64,000 nucleotides of DNA from Galeopsis tetrahit (GCA_963675135.1 OY776131.1:23241881-23305880); one strand, 5' to 3'. Shown: positions 34,559 through 45,835, numbered from the stretch's first letter. Numbers and translations: made by a program. Notes: a model not told the origin generated them from the sequence alone.

Positions 34559-34829
34559 CTCCCTCCGTCCCAGGATTTTATGCACACTTTCCTTAACTGG
34601 CGTCCCAACATTTTTTGCACACTCCAAAAAAGGAAACAACTCACATAATTTCTACCAATAATACCCCTCCTTTATTTTACCTTCCCTTCCCTTTAGTCAA
34701 ATCTCACCCACTTTAATCAATGAATTACCAATAATGCCCCTCCTTTATTTTACCTTACCCATCACTTTATTCCATTTTCTTAATCTCCATGTCGGTCAAA
34801 GTGTGCATAAAATCCTGGGACGGAGGGAG
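34559..34829. mobile_element. Stowaway-type MITE in element A pol, 271 bp
   Basis: Terminal inverted repeats CTCCCTCCGTCCCAGGATTT...AAATCCTGGGACGGAGGGAG, near perfect over more than 30 bp, flanked by TA dinucleotides (34557-34558, 34830-34831). These are hallmarks of non-autonomous Tc1/mariner elements. Internally, ACCAATAATRCCCCTCCTTT with TATTTTACCTT occurs twice. It has no coding capacity. Removing it with one TA rejoins the A reading frame in register. Confidence 0.93.
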
Positions 34830-34831
34830 TA

Positions 34832-36138
34832 TTTCTTTAAGGATTGATAAAAGTCATCCATCTAACCAGATCATAGGTAATGCTACAGTTGGAGTGCAAA
34901 CAAGAGGCAAAGTAAGAGCCAATAAGGTAGATGTGGTAAGAACATTATTCATATCTTATATATGTAATGTTGTAAATGAAGAGTGTTATTATTCTGAAAT
35001 TGAATCTAAAAATGTTAATGAAGCATTAACTGATGAAAATTGGATTAATGTTATGCATGAAGAACTTAATCAGTTTGAAAGAAATGAAGTCTGGACACTA
35101 GTTCCAAGGCCTGACAACACTAATGTCATTGGAACTAAGTGGATTTTTAGGAATAAAACTAATGACTCTGGTAACATTGTTAGGAACAAAGCAAGATTAG
35201 TTGCACAAGGTTACACACAAGTTGAAGGTATTAATTTTGATAAAACTTTTGCACTTGTTGCTAGGATTGAGTCTATTAGATTACTACTAGCAATTGCAAG
35301 TTTTATTGATATTAGATTTCACCAAATGGATGTAAAAGCTGCATTTCTTAATGGAATTTTGAATGAAGAAGCATATGTTGAACAACTTAAAGGATTTTAA
35401 AATCCACAATACCCTGATCATGTATATAAACTTAAGAAAGCTTTGTATGGTCTTAAGCAAGCTCCTAGAGCATGGTATGGTAAGCTAACTGACTTTCTTT
35501 TGAAATTTGGTTTTATTAGAGGAGAAGCCGATAGAACTTTGTTCATTAAGCAATTTGAAGAATATATGTTAATTGCTCAAATTTATGTTGATGACATTGT
35601 TTTTGGTTCAACTTGTGATTGTATGTTAAACCAATTTGTTAAAGCAATGACTGCAACATTTGAAATGAGTATGGTTGGAGACTTGAATTATTTTCTAGGT
35701 TTTCAAATCAAGCAATGCAAAGATGAATATTCTAAGAACTTGGTTAAAAGGTTTGGTCTTGAAAATTCTAAAAGTATGAAAACTCCTATGGGATCTATTT
35801 TAAAACTGTGTAAAGACAATGCTGGAAAAGATGTTGATCCAACATTGTATAGATCTATGATAGGAAGTTTGCTTTATCTAACCTCTAGTCGATCAGATAT
35901 TATGTACAGTGTTTGTGTTTGTGCAAGGTACCAAGCTAACCTTAAGGAATCTCACCTGAATGCAGTGAAGAGAATCATAAGATATATTGTTGTTATAAGT
36001 GAACTTGAGATTTGGTACACAAAGTATACAAGTAGTACAATAGTTGGATATAGTGATGCAGAATGGGCAGGAGATATAGATGATAGGAAAAACACAAGTG
36101 GAGGATGTTTCTACATGAGAAACAATCTTGTGTCATAG
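34832..36138 (+). pseudogene. pol: Element A reverse transcriptase and RNase H start
   Basis: Resumes after the MITE as ISLRIDKSHPSNQIIGNAT. The stretch before 34832 in the apparent ORF is MITE sequence. RT blocks: NWINVMHEELNQFERNEVWT, HQMDVKAAFLNGILNEEAYV, a TAA at 35398-35400, LYGLKQAPRAWYGK, catalytic YVDDIVFG (about 35585), and MVGDLNYFLGFQIKQCKDE. About 10 residues are missing after QCKDE compared with B and C. RNase H begins (IVGYSDAEWAGDIDDRKNTS) and stops at TAG 36136-36138. Confidence 0.9.
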
Positions 36139-36463
36139 CAAGAAGTAAAATTGTGTCTCATAATCTACATCCGAATCTGAATACATTGCTGCATGCAGTT
36201 GTTGTACACAACTCCTATGGTTGAGTAAGATGTTTAATGATTGTAGCTTAGAAAGTACCACATTAACTGTTTTTTGTGATAACACAAGTGCAATCAACAC
36301 ATAAGCATTAGACATAATTTCATAAGAGATTTAGTAGAGAAAAGTATTGTGAAGTTAGAATATGTTCCCACTGAAAATCAATTTGCAAATATTTTTACTA
36401 AGGCTCTTGACCATGATAGATTCTCATTTTTGAGGAAATCTCTTGGTATGTGCACAACCTGAA
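36139..36463 (+). pseudogene. pol: Element A RNase H, C-terminal remnants
   Basis: Decayed by frameshifts. Recognisable pieces include FCDNTSAINT (36273), HNFIRDLVEKSIVKLEYVPT and NQFANIFTKALDHDRFSFLR, ending GMCTT and TGA near 36463. The ending 'FTKALD...LRKSLGMC' is a Sirevirus-like pol terminus. Confidence 0.8.
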
Positions 36464-36690
36464 AATCCAAGATGGATGTTGTTACAAATGTGTTAAAAAT
36501 CCAAGATGGATGTTGTTACTACCGCATTTGTAACAACATTAAGGGTAAGTGTACTCCTGATTAATTTAATTTATTCCATGATTCGTTAAATAATTCTTTT
36601 GTAAAATATTTTTGAATCTGAAATTTGTGGTACAAAAATAGACACAATTTTACACCTCTCAAATGCATATATAAAGAATGTTGTTAGCAT
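36464..36690 (+). other. Element A spacer with a 35-bp-spaced duplication
   Basis: AAAATCCAAGATGGATGTTG followed by TTAC is present at about 36461 and about 36496. Otherwise AT-rich, without genes. It ends at the target site of element E (ACTAA, 36691-36695). Confidence 0.6.
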
Positions 36691-36695
36691 ACTAA

Positions 36696-36948
36696 TGTTG
36701 GAATTAATGAGTGAGAAATTAATTTGGATTCTCAAACGTAGTGGTCAAGAGTCACCTCCCACGTGTGCGTGAATTTAGGCGCAAGTATCTCCACAATTCT
36801 CTCAAACCTCCAGGCCTGATATCTGTCTATAAATACAGACTCTTCCCTCATTCCTCATTTACGCTGAAATTCGCCCCTCTATTCTTCTACTCTCCTCTCG
36901 TCCCTCTGCAATGTTGTGCTCCCAAAAGCCATACAATGTGAGGAAGAG
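36696..36948 (+). repeat. Element E 5' LTR, truncated
   Basis: TGTTGGAATTAATGAGTGAG... matches the 3' LTR through AAGCCATACA, with about four mismatches. TATA box at 36828-36835. The match ends at about 36948, where integrase-derived sequence begins. Confidence 0.88.
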
Positions 36949-37990
36949 AGGTCTCCTTTAAGAAGTAAGGACGAAGTTTTAGAAGTTTTTAAACTTTATA
37001 AAATTGAAGTAGAGAATCAATTGGATACTCGAATTAAATCAATTCGCAATGATAGAGGTGGAGAGCACGCAGCTCCGTTTGAACAATTATGTGTTGAAAC
37101 ATGAATAATTCATCAAACGACAACCCCTTACTCACCCCAGTCTAATGGTGTTGCGGAAAGGAAAAATCGAACACTAAAAGAGATGATGAACGCAATGTTA
37201 ATCAGCTCTGGTTTACCTCAGAACTTGTGGGGGGAAGCCATTCTGTCGGCTAACCACATTCTGAATAAAATTCCACATAAAACTAAGGATTAAACTCCTT
37301 ACGAAATATGGAGGAAACGAAAACCTTCATACAAATACCTCAAAGTGTGGGGGTGTTTGGCTAAGGTTGAAGTACCACTTCCTAAACAAGTTAAAATCGG
37401 CCCTAAAACAGTCGATTGTATCTTTATAGGATATGCTTCAAACAGTAGTGCCTATCGATTTCTGATTCACAAATCTGAAATACCTGATATGACAGAAGGT
37501 ACTACAATTGAGTCAAGGAACGCAGTGTTCTTTGAAAACATTTTTCCATTTAAGGAAAAAGAGGAAGTGAGTTCGAATAAGAGAACTCATGAAGCAATAG
37601 ACGACACTGTTAGTCCTTCCACTCAAGAGAGTGAAGAACCAAGACGCAGTAAGAGAGCTAGAATTGATAAGAACTTTGGTTCAGACTTCATTACTTATGT
37701 ATTAGAAGAGGATGAACCCAAAACTATCAAAGAAGCAATGGCAAGACCAGATGCACCCCTCTGGAAGGAAGCCATAAAAAGTGAATACGATTCAATTCTG
37801 TTAAATCACACATGGGAGTTGGTCGACCTCCCTAAAGGTTGCAAGCCCTTAGGATGCAAGTGGATCCTTAGAAGAAAGTACAAAGCAGATGGATCTGTTG
37901 AAAAGTACAAATCTCGTCTAGTTGCAAAGGGTTTTAAACTAAAGGAAGGGTATGATTTCTTCGATACATACTCACCAGTGACAAGAATCA
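36949..37990 (+). pseudogene. pol: Element E integrase (part) and RT N-terminus
   Basis: Reads LRSKDEVLEVFKLYKIEVEN, the second catalytic D in IRNDRGGEH, a TGA at 37102-37104, then YSPQSNGVAERKNRTLKEMM with the catalytic E. A second stop (TAA) is at about 37292. Integrase C-terminus: YKYLKVWGCLAKVEVPLPKQ and TVDCIFIGYASNSSAYRF. RT begins WKEAIKSEYDSILLNHTWEL and reads CKWILRRKYKADGSVEKYKS. A frameshift lies about 37990-38020, in the region 'RITSIRV', so the next block uses another frame. Confidence 0.88.
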
Positions 37991-39280
37991 CCTCCATTCG
38001 TGTGAGTCACTATTGTTGCTTTGCACAATCTCGAAATACACCAAATGGGCGTTAAGACGACGTTTCTTAATGGTGAGATGGATGCTGAAATATACATGGA
38101 TCAACCTGAAGGATATGTTGCTCCTGGAAACGAGAAAAAGGTGTGCAAACTCGTTCGATCACTGTATGGACTTAAGCAAGCTCCAAAACGGTGGCATTTG
38201 AAATTTGACAATACGATGTTGTCAAATGGGTTTCGAATTAACGAATGTGATAAGTGCGTATATGTGAAAGATACACCAAATGGGTTTGTTATCATATGCT
38301 TATATGAGGACGACATGTTAATCATAAGTAACAATCACAACGTCATAGTTAATACGAAAAACATGTTAAGTAGAAACTTTGACATGAAAGACATGGGATT
38401 AGCAGATGTGATTCTTGGAATCAAGATAGAGAAAACGTCTGATGGAATTTCCTTGACACAATCTCACTATGTGGAGAAGGTACTAAAGCAATTTAATGCC
38501 TTTGACGATCCACCTGCTAAGACACCTTTGGGACTCAATGTTGACTTGAAAAAGAACAGAGGAGAACCAGTAGCTCAAATGGAATACGCAAGGATCATTG
38601 GAAGTGTGATGTACATTACGAACTGTACACGCCCTGATCTTGCATGTTCGGTAAATAAGTTGAGTCAATACACGAATAATCCAAGTCAAGAGCACTGGAA
38701 AGCACTAAAAAGGGTTTTAAGATACTTGAAGTGCACCCTTGATTATGTGCTTCGCTACACGAGACATCCAACTGTAGTCGAAGGATACAGTGATGCAAAT
38801 TGGATATCAGACACTAAAGACTCGTTATCCACTAGTGGATATGTATTCACTATTGGAAGAGCAGCAGTGTCGTGGAGGTCCAAGAAACAAACATGTATTG
38901 CCCGTTCCACAATGGAATCAGAATTTATCGCATTAGACCTAGCCGCTGTAGAGGCTGAATGGCTGCGTAACTTTCTGGAAGATATTCCATGTTGGAACAA
39001 ACCAGTACCTTCTCTGACGGTACACTGTGACAGTCAAGCTGCCATTGACAGAGCTATGAATGTCATGTACAGCGGAAAGTCGGGACACATACGTCGTCGA
39101 CACAACTCCGTTAGAGAATTGATCTCAACTGGAGTAATATCCATTGACTATGTGAAGTGAAAGGACAATATAGCGGATCCGCTCACGAAGAGCATAAACC
39201 AAGATCGATTGAACAAGCTGGTAGAAGGAATGGGTCTAAAACCCATAAGAAAAACTAAAACAGTGGAAACCCAACCATGA
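37991..39280 (+). pseudogene. pol: Element E reverse transcriptase and RNase H
   Basis: From 38021 the frame reads HNLEIHQMGVKTTFLNGEMD (usual QMDVKTAFLNG, with D changed to G at an active-site position), LYGLKQAPKRWHLKFD, then YEDD at 38303-38314 in place of catalytic YVDD. RNase H: YSDANWISDTKDSLSTSGYV, SWRSKKQTCIARSTMESEFI and VHCDSQAAI. TGA at 39158-39160 precedes the conserved end (DNIADPLTKSINQDRL). Loss of the QMD aspartate alone predicts an inactive RT. Confidence 0.9.
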
Positions 39281-39783
39281 TGACTGGAGATCCCAAGAAT
39301 TTGGTTCAATGGAAAAACGAAACTGTGGAAGTTAGTGATACAACACTTGAAAACTTGACTATTCCTGACAGCACTATCTCAAGTGTTAACAACCCGTAAG
39401 ATGTGGTAAAGGCTGAGTTTTTGACTCTTAATAATTCCTAGAGTATAACGGGATACTCGGAAGGAGGTTACCTATATAAATGAGAAGTGAGGGCCGTTTC
39501 GACCAAACATTTATGAACACAAAGGACGTCCATGGCCAAAACGGACAAAAATGTGAGAACGTTACGAAGACGAGATTGAAGTGTGCTGACACTGTTGATT
39601 AGGTATACACTATGGAGGAGTAGTTCAAGGCACTGCGTCCACTAATCAGCCGGTGTACCCGATAGTGTTTGGCTACGGAAAGTTCAATGCCAAAAACTAC
39701 TTTTCCGGACGCACGGAGATCTCAATCGAATTGAACACTGAGTCTGATGTTGTATAGACACGATTTTCACTCATGTGGGGGAT
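39281..39783 (+). other. Element E 3' untranslated region and polypurine tract
   Basis: Non-coding, about 500 bp, ending with TCATGTGGGGGAT before the 3' LTR. Confidence 0.7.
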
Positions 39784-40303
39784 TGTTGGAATTAATGAGT
39801 GAGAAATTAATTTGGATTCTCAAACGTAGTGGTCAAGAGTCACCTCCCACGTGTGCGTGAATTTAGGCGCAAGTATCTCCACAATTCTCTCCAACCTCCA
39901 GGCCTGATATCTGTCTATAAATACAGACTCTTCCCTCATTCCTCATTTACGCTGAAATTCGCCCCTCTACTCTTCTACTCTTCTCTCGTCCCTCTGCAGT
40001 GTTGTGCTCCCAAAAGCCATACACTGTTCTTTCTCGTGCCTGATTTATTTCCGTGTGTTGTCGGAATTCTTTTCCGTGTGTGTTCAGTTCGTACCTAGTA
40101 CGTTCGTTGAGGCTTCGTCTACAGTGGTACTACTGTTTACGAAGTGGAAGTCGTTTTACCTTTGGGAACGGAACGCCATACCAGTCGAGCACTACCTGGG
40201 CGTATTCTGTTCTGCGGGAAAAGGGTTTTCCCTTGACTCGACTTGCTTGTTATCAGATTCTTCGATATTGCAGTATACCCTATCAGGCGTATAGTTTCCA
40301 ACA
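39784..40303 (+). repeat. Element E 3' LTR, 520 bp
   Basis: Starts TGTTGGAATTAATGAG and ends AGTTTCCAACA. TATA box at 39916-39923. Overlapping plus-strand frames in it are not genes. Followed by ACTAA (40304-40308). Confidence 0.92.
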
Positions 40304-41055
40304 ACTAAAAGATGTAGTTAATCACTAAGTAACTATGGAGCACTGAGTTCACTACTACGATGGCTTCTTTTCAAAAGGTGATTAATAAATACATCAATAT
40401 GTTCATAATCCGTTGAGTAATTATGGGGCACGGAGTTCGCTACTACGATGCACTCTTCTAGAAAAATGGATCAATATGAACTAGGTGCTACAACACAAAA
40501 AGATAAAAAAAAAGGTGCAACACTAATGAAGCAAATTCATGTAAACACCGTGTTGAGGTGTATTTATAAATGTCTTGAGTACAACATTAAAAGATTCGAA
40601 TTTAGTTTTACTAGTTCTAATTATTTAATTAATTTTCTGGAATTAATTTTATTAAATGGAGAATACTAACCCACGTTTTCTATTTTCCAGGTCATGCATT
40701 TTATTTCTTTAATTAATTTGAGCTAATTTATTGATTATTTAATTAATTAATTCTGCATTTTATCCACTAACACCATTATCTAATATGGGATACCCATTTT
40801 GTTCTTCATGACCGAAAATTGGGCTACCATAATCTGATCATGGACATTTATTCCAGAATTTTCTATAGTGGTGGGACATTTTAATAACTTCCATTCTATA
40901 CTCTATAAAATCATCTTGTGAGTTTTTGTTTAATTCATAAGTGTAAGTTGAATTTTGTAAGCTGAAATTTTTTAGAAATACAAATTGCAATTGTTTGTTT
41001 CGAATTTTGTGTCCACTTTCTTGTCCACTAATAATTCTATTGAAGGGATTTAAAA
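40304..41055 (+). promoter_or_regulatory. Element A spacer before its additional ORF, with TATA box
   Basis: The block TATGG(A/G)GCAC(T)GAGTTC(A/G)CTACTACGATG occurs twice about 95 bp apart (about 40331 and 40424). The 3' part has CTCTATAAAATC (TATAAAA at 40904-40910), followed by about 145 bp of leader-like sequence ending at ATG 41056. This arrangement suggests a separate promoter for the downstream ORF. The plus-strand 73-codon frame at 40448-40669 has no recognisable content. Confidence 0.4.
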
Positions 41056-42577
41056 ATGAAAAAGATGGGAAACACTTCATCTTCGCAAGTTGAAAACACT
41101 CAATCCTCATTTTCTTCGAACCCACTCCATCTTCTAGCTTCAATGGCTTCCAACCAAACCACCAGAAATTCTGCTCCGATCACTACACCATCCACTGCCG
41201 CACCATCACCACCGCCACTAGCTTCTCAGACCACCGTCGTCATTCCTCAGAACGCGACCATCGATGAATTTATATGGGTAATTCAAAATATCTCTTCCAA
41301 CCTCTTAAATTCGATGCCTATGCCTCAAATTCTTGTTGGAAACGTTCCCTTGAATTTCCCTACTCAAATTACTACTCCAATTCAAACCACTAGCTCTACA
41401 CCACAAAATCCCCAAACTGCAAACCCTACTGAGCCCAAAATTTCACCTGAAATCATTTCCGAAACCACTGAAACCACCATCCCTACTAAAACCGCTCCGA
41501 TTGCTGCTCCTGTTGATGAAACAACCGACGCAACTAAGGGAGATGATACTCCCATGACCGAAGTCGCACCTGAAAGAGCAGAGGACTCTACCCACACTGG
41601 TTCCTCTCTCTCGGAATCAAGTGAGTCAGAGCCCGTGCCTCTGAAATCTTCCTTGGCTAAGGGAAAACTAAAGCGGAGCCCGAAGAAACCAAAGAGGAGG
41701 TCCAACAGAGTGTTTTCGAGGGTGAACTATGTTGAAAGTTCACGAAAGAAGAAGCCCTTAGCTGGTGATGTAGCTAACACTCCAATTCAGGTCTTTACAG
41801 ATTCTGATAGCTCAAATGGTGGGATTGCTGATACTGAAGCTGGTGAGAAAGCGAGTTCTGACGAGGAGAATGTTACTTTAATGGAGTTATGCAAAAACAA
41901 AGGAAAGAAACCCAAGCAAAGGAAGGATGCTACTCCAGTTGCTCCAGCACCTGATGCAACCTCTGTTCCTGCTGGAAATGATCCAGATGAATATTCAGTT
42001 CAGATGAGTCTGATCAACCCAATTCTGATTCTGAGAACACCTCTAATGGTGATGAAGGTACACCTACTTTTGAAACTGATGTAGAAATGGAGACATCTAA
42101 GGATAGGTTAGTTAATCTGTTAAGGAGAAAGTTATTAATTGAACGTAGGATATTTGTGCCTGATTTTGATTCTAAGGGTTTGGTTAGATTTCTTGAGGAT
42201 ATAATTTTTTTGCATGCTGTTACGTTTGGTGAATCATTTGTTGCAACATGGGCTTATGAATTTTATTCCTGTTTGAGAAAGAGCATTGGTAGAAGAACAT
42301 CTCAATATTATGGAATTGTAAGGTTTAGAGAAAGAGATCTTCCTTTTACACCCGAGCTGATTAATGATTTTTTACACCTTGAAACTGTTGAGGAGGTTAA
42401 GGAACCCTCAATGGATGTGATTTCTCAAGAAATTACTGGTGGTAGGGTAATGAGATGGAAGGAAGTGATGCTTGCATGTAACCTTACTTCTTTATATTCA
42501 GTGATATATAAGTTGAGACACAACAACTACCAAAGAGATAGACATGATATGTTGAGGGGGAGAGTACCTCAAATTAG
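41056..42577 (+). pseudogene. Element A additional ORF, N-terminal and middle part
   Basis: ATG at 41056. Residues 1-300 are Ser/Thr/Pro/Ala-rich and probably disordered, with a basic patch (LKRSPKKPKRRSNRVFSRVN) that could be a nuclear localisation or nucleic-acid-binding segment. A 1-bp frameshift lies near 42000, after which the reading continues in the frame of 42087-42590. There a helical module is seen: VPDFDSKGLVRFLEDII, WAYEFYSCLRKSIG, GIVRFRERDLPFTPELINDF and LHLETVEEV. It has the pattern of the plant 'putative plant transposon protein' domain. The order (disordered N-terminus first) differs from B and C. No membrane segment. The frame is broken at 42577 by solo LTR D. Confidence 0.72.
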
Positions 42578-43887
42578 TATAGGTCCCTAGTTGAGTTAGA
42601 TAATATTGAGTAAGCTAGGAAAATGTCTAGAGGGGGGGGGGGGGGTGAATAGACTTTTCAAAAATCTTTCAATATATCAAAGTACACTATGCAGAATTAT
42701 CAGATTAACAATGAGCCCAATCAAATTTATACTCAACTAATTTCGAGAACTCTGTTATGAACACTCTACTAGTCTTGTTCTTATATGCAATTCAATCAAT
42801 TAAGCAGTTAATCAATCAAACACAAATAAAACAGTAAAGTAAATCAAACACGAGATTTATAGTGGTTCAACAACTTGTCTACATTCACTCTCACAACTCC
42901 AGTCGTGAAATTCTTATTAACTCTTCCAATCGAGTAATGTGTTCTTGTAGCTTTAAGTCCCAAGAAATAAGACTTAGATCTTCTCGATTATATCTCCAGA
43001 TATATCTTCGATCTAACTAGCTATTTTACAAGTAACTAGCAACTTGAAACAAAACAATAAAACTTCTCTTTGTTCAATAGCAGCCTTCTGAATTTCTTCA
43101 CTTGTCTTCTGGCTTTACTTTCTGAACTTGAACTCTGCGAGTTTCTTCTCTTTGAATACTTCGTTAATTTGCTTCACTTGAATGTGGAATATCAGTATGT
43201 CAGTAGTCTTTAATCGTTGAATACGCCATAGTATTTATAGACTTCCAACTTCAAGAACTTTCTGTTATGTAACTAACTTTTCTTGAAAACTGACTTCTAA
43301 CTTCTTCTTCTTATCCAACCACGCGTTTATGCATTTAATTAGTTATTCCATAACTAACTCTTCAATCTTTATCTTCACACGCGTTTTTATAACTAACTTC
43401 TTCCTTCTCGTCTTCTCTTGTTGCGCACCTGTCTAGTCTAGTTTCGACACTTAGACAAATTCTGAGTCTTCACTTGACTTGTCTTGCGCATGTCTTCTTC
43501 TGTAGACTTCTGAATAGAACACTAAACTAGTCCTATCATCTAATCAAGACTATTACATTACTTTAAGCTTTATAAATCAGCTTAGTCAACTTAAAATCTA
43601 TACAATGATATGTACGAATACATACGAAATATGAGCTTCTATACAACTTTCAATAACTCAGTATAAATCCTAAACAAATAACACAGTACTTATAAATCGT
43701 ACTTGTCTTTCAATCATACTTATCTTTTGAAACTTTACTTGTGAACTCTACTGATCTGCTCAAGACGACTTCATAACTAGACTAGATTAGTCAACACTTA
43801 GAAATTATTCAAGTCTTCTTTTGGCTTATCAAAACTCATCTTATCTTTTCATCATTTAGGACTTGTCTTAGGACTCACATCCCAACA
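42578..43887 (-). mobile_element. Solo LTR D, minus strand, 1310 bp, inside A's additional ORF
   Basis: On the minus strand it runs TGTTGGGATGTGAGTCC... to ...GGGACCTATA, with TG at the start and a degenerate end, the same end types as the B and C LTRs (TGTTGGG...GGACCAACA). Flanking ATTAG (42573-42577) and ATTAC (43888-43892) are a target duplication with one mismatch. The minus-strand TATA box is at plus 43232-43239. No internal region, so it arose by recombination between two LTRs. It belongs to a family related to, but not the same as, B and C. Confidence 0.8.
42632..42645. repeat. Run of 14 G
   Basis: Fourteen consecutive G on the plus strand, in the LTR segment that in C reads CACCCCTCCCCTCTAGAC on the other strand. 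It is an unstable homopolymer and a likely sequencing or assembly length uncertainty. Confidence 0.9.
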
Positions 43888-44307
43888 ATTACAGTGTCTC
43901 GTAAGATGATGATTGGAGATAGAGTTGTTGATCTCCCTATACAAGGTGCTGAAAGAGCTGAACAAGAAGTTCATGATGCTACTCCTAATGTCACAAACAC
44001 TACCAACCACATTCCTATCTTTAGAGACTTTATACTTGCCCAATTAACTCATTTGCAGGATACCATCAATGAACTACAGTTCATGAAGGACTATTGGATG
44101 AAAAAGCTTTCTGCTACACTAGGGGGAGTACTTGTTGCTGCTGCACCAGTCCCTGATGTTGGAGTCAATGAGGGAGTTAGAATTGAAGAAGTTGTTGTTG
44201 ATGCTAATATCAATGTTGTTGCACACTTTACAACAATGGTGATTGAACCTGATGAAGAAGAACAAGTTTTTTCAGATCTTCCAGACCTTGCTGCAGGAAA
44301 TGCTTGA
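43888..44307 (+). pseudogene. Element A additional ORF, C-terminal part
   Basis: Beyond solo LTR D the frame resumes in register (TVSRKMMIGDRVVDLPIQGA) and is open to TGA 44305-44307. It includes an amphipathic stretch, FILAQLTHLQDTINELQFMK, likely a short coiled coil, and an acidic Val-rich tail (IEEVVVDANINVVA, PDEEEQVF). With the preceding part the ORF would be about 640-650 residues, much shorter than in B and C. Function unknown. Confidence 0.65.
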
Positions 44308-44897
44308 AGACAAGGGGAGGCTGGACTTTAAAGGATGCAATGTGCAGATTTATGTTGCTGCAACTGTTGTTACAGCAAATGATGCATTCTGCCTCACTGT
44401 TTTATTTCACCTTATGCTCTAATATACTGATATGACAATTTATTTTGTTAAGTTTTACAAACTTAGTAGTTTTTAGTTTACTTTGAACTAGGAGTTCTTT
44501 TTAGCACTAATATTATATTAGTTTATAGGAATTCGTTTTACTTTGAACTTATTTTCTTTTCACATTACTCTGATTATGACTTGTTTTACTATTCCCTTTA
44601 ACTCTGATTATTTGATTTTGAAACAGGTTGTGTTAAATGAGTATATTACTTACTCATTTTATTTTTGGAAGATATTACTAGGACAAACGTTTTATTTAGT
44701 ATTCAGAGTACTAATGCCACTTAGTCTTGTATATTTTCTTGTTTCTTTCACTATTTATTCATATGCTACAACATGTGTTGACTTGACTAGTACATGGATA
44801 TGATGGTAATACTCTATCATGTACATAAAACTGGTTTATATATGTTTACATATGTACATCCGATGTGCTGTAGTAGAAAGGTCAAATTGGGGGAGAT
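44308..44897 (+). other. Element A 3' untranslated region and polypurine tract
   Basis: T-rich non-coding stretch. The open frame at 44543-44803 is hydrophobic only because the DNA is T-rich. It ends in AAATTGGGGGAGAT (44884-44897) before the 3' LTR. Confidence 0.75.
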
Positions 44898-45741
44898 TGT
44901 TGATGTTGAAGACTTGGTGATGTTATCGAAGATGTTATCACACAAGGCTGTAACATCTTAATTCGATCTTTCTTATTTTTCCTAAGTCTAAATTCTGTTT
45001 TCTAGCTAATGCTGCTTTGGGTGTTGTAACATCGCATATTGAAGATCTAGAATATTCTACACGGTTCCAGACTGGAAGGTTCTGGAAGGTTGTAGAATTA
45101 TGTAGATCATGAGGTTACGTTGAAAAACGTCCAGAACTGGCTGGAAGAACCTAGAAGGCGGTTGGGAGAAAAAGAAGGAATGAGATCCTACATTTTAGGA
45201 GATCATGGATGAAGGTTCTAGGCTCCATTTCCATGCCTATAAATACACTAAAACCGTGTTCATCATCAAACGAACGAAGTGTCATTCTTTAAGTCCTAAA
45301 CTAGCGTTCATCCTGTTAGGAATTAATTGTCTTTGATATGATCTTGTCGTTGTACCGAAGAATACAAACTTCCTGTACAACATAGACTTTTCTATACTTC
45401 TTTGATAGATAGATCATAGAGTTAGATTAGTTTTTGGTAGTGTAATTTTTACACTTAAGCCACATCTAGACTAGATACGTTATCGAGTCTTATTTCCGTT
45501 GTAAATATTTGTTCACACACCATTTATATTCACATATTAATTAGTGAGTTTAGCTATGAGGCTCACGCATAGATTTTAAATTAAAATCTATGTAAAAGTT
45601 ATTTATGTGTCTTTCTGTTTTCATTCTTTAAAGTCTTCCGCTATTCGTATTCTAATATTATATAATCGAGTCAGTGTTGCATTGAGTGTTCTAACATTTA
45701 GTGTAGCATCAGTCTGGTTTTACTTAACACGCACACTTTCA
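44898..45741 (+). repeat. Element A 3' LTR, 844 bp
   Basis: Begins TGTTGATGTTGAAGAC and ends CACACTTTCA. TATA box at 45238-45245. Followed by target duplication CCTTC (45742-45746). The 89 bp from 45747 to 45835 before element C show nothing recognisable. Confidence 0.92.
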
Positions 45742-45835
45742 CCTTCTATCCTTGAACAAGTTTAATAAGATGATGTATTATCGTAGGCACCCGTTTATAT
45801 CATATCCCCTTACATGTCCCATTAATCATGTTGTG

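Larger units (their letters stand above)
36696..40303 (+). mobile_element. Copia element E, internally deleted, inserted in A
   Basis: Flanked by target duplication ACTAA (36691-36695, 40304-40308). The 3' LTR is complete (520 bp). The 5' LTR is cut after about 250 bp and joined directly to the middle of integrase, so the 5' LTR remainder, primer site, gag, protease and integrase N-terminus are lost. The rest of pol is present with stops and a frameshift. Non-autonomous and dead. Its pol differs clearly from A, B and C. Lineage is uncertain (a Tork-type relative is possible). Confidence 0.9.
15087..45741 (+). mobile_element. Copia element A (Sirevirus-like), carrying four nested insertions
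   Basis: LTRs at both ends, target duplication CCTTC, tRNA-Met primer site and polypurine tract define one Ty1/copia element. Its order is gag, protease, integrase, RT, RNase H, then an additional ORF before the 3' LTR. Removing B, the MITE, E and D (with their target duplications) leaves about 10.1 kb. The LTRs differ at about 40 of 845 positions plus indels, making A the oldest dated insertion here. All its frames contain stops or frameshifts, so it is dead. RT and RNase H wording and the downstream ORF suggest the SIRE/Maximus (Sirevirus) lineage. Confidence 0.88.

Noticed and set aside
36741..40328. Frames in the E LTRs (36741-36941, 39829-40328)
   Set aside because: Duplicated LTR sequence downstream of the TATA box, with no protein similarity.
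44543..44803. Hydrophobic 86-codon frame in A's 3' region as a membrane protein
   Set aside because: The DNA is T-rich, which alone gives a Phe/Leu/Tyr-rich reading. It lies in the untranslated region just before the polypurine tract.
15087..45741. A single 30-kb giant retrotransposon
   Set aside because: The length comes from four younger insertions with their own target duplications. The underlying element is about 10 kb.
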